Shown in pieces: positions 58,300 through 64,000 of a stretch of 64,000 nucleotides of DNA (position 1 is the first letter of the stretch; each line of letters starts with the position of its first letter). The notes under the pieces were generated by a model. That model was not told where the DNA came from, made no database searches, and worked only from the letters and a program-made list of their open reading frames with translations. The stretch comes from Agapetus fuscipes (lineage: Eukaryota > Arthropoda > Insecta > Trichoptera > Glossosomatidae), in contig OX637345.1 in NCBI GenBank assembly GCA_951799405.1, forward strand, positions 5,394,001 through 5,458,000, in the 5' to 3' direction. A program made the translations under genes and the position numbers.

Positions 58300-58378
58300 A
58301 TTGACGTTTATGTTCCATTTACACCTGACGATAGGAGGTACTGCTCCTCCCGAAACTGACTGTGCATAAAATAAACCC
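58300..58378 (+). ncRNA. hammerhead-ribozyme-like motif
   Basis: CGTTTATG upstream, CTGACGA (58325-58331), TA, a GGAGG/CTCC-type stem II (AGGAGG..CTCCTCC), C, GAAA (58352-58355), CTGACTGT, then GCATAAAATAAAC, which can pair with GTTTATG to form the outer stem I. Stem III and H17 do not fit the consensus cleanly. Confidence 0.4.
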
Positions 58379-58379
58379 A

Positions 58380-59020
58380 AAGTGAATTATAACATTTTTT
58401 GTTTGATTTTTTGGTTCCGGGTTTTTGACCGTGGTCCATAGTTTTTGCTTCTTTTCTCCTTTTTTCTTTTTCTTGTTTCTTGATACTTCTTTAAGACTTT
58501 CAGGTGACGTTTTGTCTCCTCTGTAGGTGAATTCTTCGGAGCTCTGCTCACTTCTAAAGCCTGAAAACATTTTTTATTTAAAGTTTTATTATTTATTTTG
58601 AAACAGTATTTTATTCTGTCATTAAACTATCATCAGAACGAGCAGACTATATCGGGTTGATCTTTGATATCCCGGATCTTCCTCTCGTTACTACCTTTTC
58701 GCGTTTCAACCTTTACTCTAGCGTTTTTTTTTTAAATGTACGACACTAATTACAGCGCTTCCAAGTGAGAGTTTTAGTTTTCATGCATTTACGCAGTGGT
58801 TGAGTTGAAATGTTGAGTTTCTTACTAAGAGTATATAATATAGATCCTTAGATACAGTTTTAGCGGTAAACCCTCTCTGGGGTCGCATATCCATCTGCTG
58901 TCTACAATGTGACGTCATATACAAAATATACCGCACACAGGAAAAGCTCTCGATACCTACTGTGACTATCAACTATCAAGGTGATAGGCATTGATAAATG
59001 TGAAATAAATATATTGCATG
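58380..59020. other. unassigned sequence
   Basis: No gene recognised. An 83-codon minus-strand frame at 58319-58570 overlaps the hammerhead-like motif and has low-complexity Lys-rich sequence. Confidence 0.3.
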
Positions 59021-59021
59021 T

Positions 59022-59290
59022 TTCTAATCTAATCTTATATAATCTAATCTAAGCTGCAAAGATACGTAACATTGGGGATTCACATTCCATGGATCCTCAC
59101 AAGCAGACACGTACAAGTTCACGCTTGGGCATGCCGCATGTGAACCTACAATATAAAAACCAAATCTCAAATGGACATACACCCTGCAACTCTTGGCGAA
59201 CTTCCCTGAAACAGGGATGACATTGCAAGAGTGAACCATTTTCTACAGCATGGGTGGTCAGTCGCATACCAACCTATAAGTCAAGGAATA
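59022..59290 (-). mobile_element. RTE-A 3' UTR, full-length 3' piece
   Basis: TCTAATCTAATCTTATATAA TCTAATCTAAG tail at the left, then CTGCAAAGATACGTAACATT, ATGCCGCATGTGAACCTACA, GAACTTCCCTGAAACAGGGA, ACCAACCTATAAGTCAAGGA. Confidence 0.82.
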
Positions 59291-59569
59291 TTTATACCGT
59301 TCATATGGACGTTTCTCGTGTATTTCATATTCTTCTATAGTGGATTGTTCCACACACACACACACCCAGCGTGCTTAGGCTCACTTACCAACACTCGCAT
59401 AATGAATCATACCAGAGCAGTCTACCACCATCCATTTTATCAGTATACTAGCTGTTTGACATTACTCCAGTTACGCACACCAGCAAACTACGTGCCTAGG
59501 TACATGTACACACAAATAGTTCGTTACAATATTAATATATATTTGCAACTTTTATAGATAGTTCCTTCC

Positions 59570-59805
59570 CTTATAGGTTGGTATGAGGCTGATTACCCAT
59601 ACTGTAAAAAATGGTTCACTTTGCCAATGTTACCCCTGTGTCAGGGAAGGTCGGCAAAAGTTGTAGGGTTTATGTTCATTTGAGGTTTGGATTTTATTTG
59701 TAAGTGCACATTCAGCATTAGTATACACGTGTCTGATTGTGGGCATGCATTTGATATGAGCTTTAAATGCTAATATATATTTGCAACTTAGATTATAGAT
59801 CATAG
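59570..59805 (+). mobile_element. RTE-A 3' UTR fragment
   Basis: CCTTCCCTTATAGGTTGGTA, GAGGCTGATTACCCATACTG, TTACCCCTGTGTCAGGGAAG, GTGCACATTCAGCATTAGTA, TATTTGCAACTTAGATTATA. Confidence 0.8.
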
Positions 59806-59871
59806 ATATATCAATATAGCATAGGGTGACTTGTCTACCTCTAAATCGTTACATCAATCCCGTGCGACGTT

Positions 59872-60175
59872 GACCGGTCCGTAGCTCAGTGGCAACATTT
59901 CAGACTCGTAAATGGAAGGTTGTGGATTCCGATCCCGGCGGAGCACAAAAAATATACCATTTATATTTCGAATGTGCTCTTCGCTGAGTTGAAAAATTCA
60001 TACACCTTTACCAAAGACCGATCACTGAAAGGTCCATCCAACCTTACAACAACTGGGTCTTGCTTGAGAATTGGCGCTTTCTACAGCGACGACCGGCTCT
60101 TGAGGTGTGATACACACAAAAACAGCGCTCACCAAATAAATCATCCTAATATTATTATTATTATTATTATTATTG
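59872..60175 (+). mobile_element. SINE-2 reference copy with (ATT)n tail
   Basis: Head GACCGGTCCGTAGCTCAGTG (A-box-like TAGCTCAGTGG) and GTGGATTCCGATCCCGGCGG; body GTGCTCTTCGCTGAGTTGAA, CCAAAGACCGATCACTGAAA, CTTGAGAATTGGCGCTTTCT and CAGCGCTCACCAAATAAATC. It ends in an (ATT)n run at 60149-60174. A monomeric copy. Confidence 0.88.
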
Positions 60176-60646
60176 CCTACCTGTGAATCCTTAATCCAAT
60201 GCCTGAAACGGAAAATGTACGACCAGTGTGTCCTGCCAGTTATGACTTACGGAGCAGAGACACTAACTCTCACCAAAATGACTATCAGGAAATTCCGTGT
60301 AGCACAACGAAAGCACGAAAGAGCTATGCTACACATAAGACTGTCAGATCGGATACGAAATACCGAAATACGTAGAAGATCGGGAGTTACTGACACAGTC
60401 AAAAGAGTGGCAAAGCAGAAGTGGTCGTGGGCAGGGCATGTAGCCAGATTGAGCGAGCAAAGATGGACGAAAAGAGTGGTAGAATGGAGACCTCGTGAAG
60501 ACAAAAGAACAAGAGGAAGACCTCTTACACGATGGTCAGATGATATCAAAAGAGTTGCTGGTGACTGGATGCAGAGAGCCCAGGACAGAGACGCCTGGAG
60601 AGATATGGGGGAGGCCTATGTCCAGCAGTGGATAAGAAGTGGCTGA
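60173..60646 (+). pseudogene. LINE-E reverse transcriptase C-terminal 157 residues
   Basis: Uninterrupted frame to a natural stop. It is the C-terminus of an RTE-like endonuclease-RT polyprotein: CVLPVMTYGAETLTLTK (residues 19-35), RAMLHIRLSDRIRNTEIRRR, SGVTDTVKRVAKQKWSWAGH, VARLSEQRWTKRVVEWRPRE, GRPLTRWSDDIKRVAGDWMQ, ending YVQQWIRSG. No frameshift or stop, so this insertion is relatively young. The catalytic palm is upstream and absent. Confidence 0.9.
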
Positions 60647-60672
60647 ATAAGTAAGTAAGTAAGTAAGTACCT
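60173..60672 (+). mobile_element. LINE-E 3' end with (TAAG)n tail
   Basis: 5'-truncated LINE beginning within the RT C-terminus and ending with (TAAG)n at 60646-60668. It abuts the SINE-2 ATT tail. Confidence 0.82.
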
Positions 60673-61160
60673 GTGAATCCTTAAACACAATATCAATCAG
60701 TAGCCTGTCATGATAGAAGGTATCGTACAACATAGGTAAGTTCTTTAATCATACTGCGATCACATCATCTAGTACCTAAAGTTAAAAACATTACACTTAA
60801 ACTCAAACGTAGCGTTTCTCCTAAAACGTATGGAAACTTAAACAACACCTCCTGTGAGCTTTTTAAGTTCTTTACATTTTTTGGTAACACGCAATAGTTA
60901 AGTTAGAATGTAAAGGTTTCACATTTGATGACACCTCATCTACTGACGCTAAAGGCCACCTGGATCAACCGACTGATGTGATAGATATCTCCTTGAGAGA
61001 AACCATTTTTTCCCAAGTAAGCTTGAAATTTTGTAAAGAGTTTTGTGTCATTCATTCATTGAACTTTTAAGAGTGTAGATTTTGTAGAGTTAGTGTATTC
61101 ACACAGTGAAAATTCATTTTATTATTAATTGATGAGGCATTCACTTTGTAACCTGTAATG
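60673..61160. repeat. dispersed repeat scraps
   Basis: 60785-60900 (TAAACTCAAACGTAGCGTTT, ACACCTCCTGTGAGC) belongs to the family at 14.7, 36.2 and 54.6 kb. 61075-61115 (TTTGTAGAGTTAGTGTATTC, ACACAGTGAAAATTCATTTT) matches the left end of the 40050-40282 fold-back. 61125-61155 matches 14345-14375 in reverse. Confidence 0.45.
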
Positions 61161-63120
61161 TTCCCCCCCCCTGGCGATGAAGGGGAGACGGAGGAACGAA
61201 GAGGAGACTCGAAAGAGAAAGCGCGAAAGAGGGATTTTTCCTCCTAAGTTAGAAGTGGAGTGATCGTAGGCGCAGGAGAATACCCTGGAATCACCAGGAT
61301 TCAAGTGCAACAAACCTTCTCTGAAGGAATAGCACTAGGTTGCTTCGATTCTTTCCCAACCTTCAGTTTCAGTTGCTGGAAGAGCAATCTACCCCAACCG
61401 AGGTAGTAATTATTTTTGGCCAATTATTATGTGATCGTCTAGCTAAGGGTAGGACTCCTCGTCGTGTGGAAGATAATGAAACAGAACGTTGTGTAAATTT
61501 TTTGTTTTACCGTTTCAAAATCTACTTTAGTGGCAAACCCAAGTACTTTTTGGGAGGTGTACCCCTCATACATTTCTACCTTTTATAAGATTATAACGAG
61601 TATTGACTTTGCGTTTACGCGATCAAAGATGAGGTAGTATGAACTACAATTATTTTTAAGGCGACGAGATTTAAGCGTTATTAATTACGGAACGGTCTTA
61701 ATGTGTGCAAGTTTAATTAATTGGAATATAAGGTAGTTGAAATTATTTTCAGATAAAAACATAAATGACATAAAAATTGTGAGATGAAAGGCAGTTAGGT
61801 TTTAGTTTGTTAGTGAAAGTAATTACATGCAAGGCGATCTCTTCTTTGTTGTAATTCTTACCTTTGCGCGTCCACCTGTAAGTTAATAGGTTCATGGCTT
61901 TTACAGCATCTTTCTATGAACACCGGTCATCTGAAAGGCACTGCAAAATGGTCCTTTATTAGTTATTTCAAGGAAAGGATTCGAATACACGCGGCGTGAA
62001 TCTAGGATTTCGACAGCCTCGTCGATTAAAATGACTCTAATTAATTATGGCAAATGGTCCCACGACCTTGTGAATACCTCCTCCATCCCCTTGTATTCTA
62101 CCCATCTTCTCCGTATGGTAATCTTTTGCTGAAAAAAACCACGGGACAGGAAGGTTAGTCTGGATTGTGTGTGTTCAGCTACAAGTTACTGCAATAATGT
62201 TGGCTCCAAGCAAACTCCAAGTACATATGATCAGAGATCATGGAACATTAATCCAGCTGAGTGAGCCCAGATCATTTCAGGAACTCTCGTTGCGATCAGA
62301 AGGTCAGGAACATATCCGGTTGTATTTGGCCAGAGGCCGGCTGCCAATTTTCAGGAACTTTGTTGTGATCGGGAACATATTATGACCAAGGTCACTCAGC
62401 GGTTTTCAAATTCAACTGCATTAGGTACATCTGCGTTATTCTTTGTGTATCTCGATATGAGATTGCAGGCATTTCAGCTTCAGCACATACTGCAGAGTTG
62501 TTTGTTTATAATTTATTTGTGAAATTTGTATTTTACTAGCTTGGCCAACCCCTAGTATGATGGATGTGTAGTGGTGTGTTTGGAATACATTTTCACCTTC
62601 AGATGGTTTACTTTCAGACCTTACTTATAGGTAATTCATGCAGCATGCAAATTCTTCATAATCATTCTTTCATTCTCACCACCTCAAGGAGAGCAGCATT
62701 CCGTAATGTGTAAGAGTGATTAGGTAATTCTGCATTGAATGTTATAGGTTTTCAGGAATTTTCCTGAAACTAGGGTCTTCCCGTGACTGTGAATGATTCA
62801 ACACCAGACCCACATGTATAAACTACGACAAAAGGTCCCATCACCTTGAAACCTTGCGAGATATATTACTTGCTGGGACAACCGGTGCAGCCGTTATCCA
62901 CAGATAGGAATCTCAGGAAGGACCGTTCGGTAAGGAGGCCACGAGGACAGCTGGTCACGGAAGACAATATATCTCGATTTCAAGTAAACCATACATTTCT
63001 TAACTCAATATAACATTGCAGAATTCCGGCAAGAGAGAGAATCTAATTGGATGCAAAGTGTCAATAGTGGTGTGTGTGTGTGTTGCGTTAGTACATAAAT
63101 GATAGCGACAGTAAATAATT
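61161..63120. other. low-repeat sequence, no gene recognised
   Basis: The least repetitive part of the window. Open frames at 61340-61588 and 62167-62385 (+) show no known domain. A 73-bp partial tandem repeat (TTTCAGGAACTCTCGTTGCG at about 62275 and TTTTCAGGAACTTTGTTGTG at about 62348) is visible. It could hold non-coding or regulatory sequence. Confidence 0.35.
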
Positions 63121-63127
63121 ACTTTGT

Positions 63128-63320
63128 CGAAGATAAGAAGAAAACCTCCCTCCGCTTAGTTAAGTCAATGAATCTCTGAAATAAACTTATAATTAACAAT
63201 TATGCATCGATAAGAAAATAAGTAGGAAAATCTTTCCCCCGCACAGGTAAGTCGATGAATCCCTGAAAGTAAATATTTATAACCAAGTACACAGCGATAA
63301 GAAACTCTGAAAGAAAACAC
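63128..63320. repeat. two-copy tandem repeat, period about 87 bp
   Basis: GTCAATGAATCTCTGAAA (63164) and GTCGATGAATCCCTGAAA (63251) lie in matching contexts (AAAACCTCCC.CCGC / AAAATCTTTCCCCCGC and GCATCGATAAGAAA / CAGCGATAAGAAA). Confidence 0.65.
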
Positions 63321-63714
63321 CAACATAAAAATGAAATAAAGTAATATGTTCAATGAAATTTAGTTTTAGTTTAGTAGATTTTTAGTTAATCTGTTAGTAT
63401 AATCAAAGAAAACTCAGCCCAGGGAAACAGCTCAGGAACAACTCTATTTTAAACGTAAATAGTCGCTTTAATTTTAAATAATGAAATGCCGGATCCCAAT
63501 AAGAAATAAAACCACTGCACTTTTCACTCCACAATAATAATGCCAAATTAAATCAAAAGAATTTCCGCGCTTAATATTTACAAAAGTTATTTTATTAAAT
63601 TTCAAGTTCAATAGATGCGTATTCAAAGTTTTGTTGATTAATGTTCCTTTATTTATAAAATATTTTTATTATTTAGAAAATCGAAATGAATATATTATTA
63701 AGCTTTGAAACAAA

Positions 63715-64000
63715 AGACACCCGTCGACCGCAAGCTGAAATCGAACTCCCGAATTTAATTTAATATTAAAGAACCGAAGTATATATTTTTAGATTTTTGA
63801 AGAGTAAGAAAAGAAAAACACATCTGTATCGATCGCCAGTCAAAATCCGAGTCCCGAGTTTATTCAAATTAGGAAATCAAATGAATTATTTTTAGTGTTT
63901 AGAGAATCAAAACACATCCGTATCGATCGCTAGCTGAAATCCAACTCCCGAGTTTATTCTAATTAGGAAATGAAATTAATTATTTTTAGTGTTTAGAGAA
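63715..64000. repeat. tandem repeat, period 94-101 bp, running off the window
   Basis: Three copies: ACACCCGTCGACCGCAAGCT (63717), ACACATCTGTATCGATCGCC (63817) and ACACATCCGTATCGATCGCT (63911), each followed by a CCGA.TT.ATT block and the last two by ATTATTTTTAGTGTTTAGAG. The array probably continues to the right. Confidence 0.75.

Noticed and set aside
60173..60646. Independent host gene
   Set aside because: Uninterrupted, but it is the C-terminal 157 residues of an RTE-like LINE ending in a (TAAG)n tail.

Overview
This is intergenic and intronic DNA from an AT-rich, repeat-laden animal genome, most likely an arthropod. The signs are 5'-truncated non-LTR retrotransposons of several clades (RTE-like, Jockey/CR1-like, L2-like), two tRNA-derived SINE families, Tc1/mariner-type and hAT-type MITEs, a C2CH (THAP) zinc-finger exon pair joined by GT-AG splicing, and hammerhead-ribozyme-like motifs of the kind known from Penelope-like retroelements. 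There are no bacterial operons, rRNA genes or CRISPR arrays. The species cannot be named from this sequence.

Family names used here are local labels. RTE-A is an RTE-like LINE with a (GATTA)n-type tail; its 3' UTR is the most abundant repeat, with about 40 pieces on both strands. RTE-B is a related LINE with a (TTACAG)n-type tail. LINE-C, D, E and F are other degraded reverse-transcriptase C-termini. SINE-1 (tRNA-like head, about 350 bp) and SINE-2 (tRNA-like head, about 300 bp, ATT tail) also occur fused as a dimeric SINE-2/SINE-1 unit.

Layout. 1-9.3 kb: RTE-A and RTE-B copies, including the longest RTE-A copy (3.1-4.6 kb, 17-bp target-site duplication), two copies of a 235-bp MITE (one split by RTE-B) and a hammerhead-like motif. 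9.33-12.4 kb: a 21-bp satellite array of roughly 147 units. 12.4-18.6 kb: LINE tails, dimeric SINEs, fold-back elements with hammerhead-like cores, and a Jockey-like LINE nested in an RTE-A tail. 18.6-28.2 kb: an inverted MITE pair, more RTE-A, SINEs, fold-backs and a mariner-type MITE. 28.4 kb: a probable terminal coding exon on the minus strand. 29-49 kb: mostly repeats, with a 1.4-kb inverted-repeat element, a hAT MITE with 8-bp duplication, L2-like and Jockey-like 3' ends. 49.7-51.0 kb: a SINE-1 copy followed by a two-exon THAP-domain gene whose intron carries nested retroelement pieces. 51-61 kb: more nested repeats and hammerhead-like motifs. 61-64 kb: low-repeat sequence ending in a short tandem repeat that runs off the window.

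Only two segments look like host coding sequence: the THAP mini-gene (50263-51015, +) and the last exon at 28372-28512 (-). The other long open frames are retrotransposon remnants or arise because the satellite period is a multiple of three. The most interesting non-coding feature is the recurrence of CUGANGA / stem II / GAAA hammerhead-like cores in several unrelated fold-back elements.
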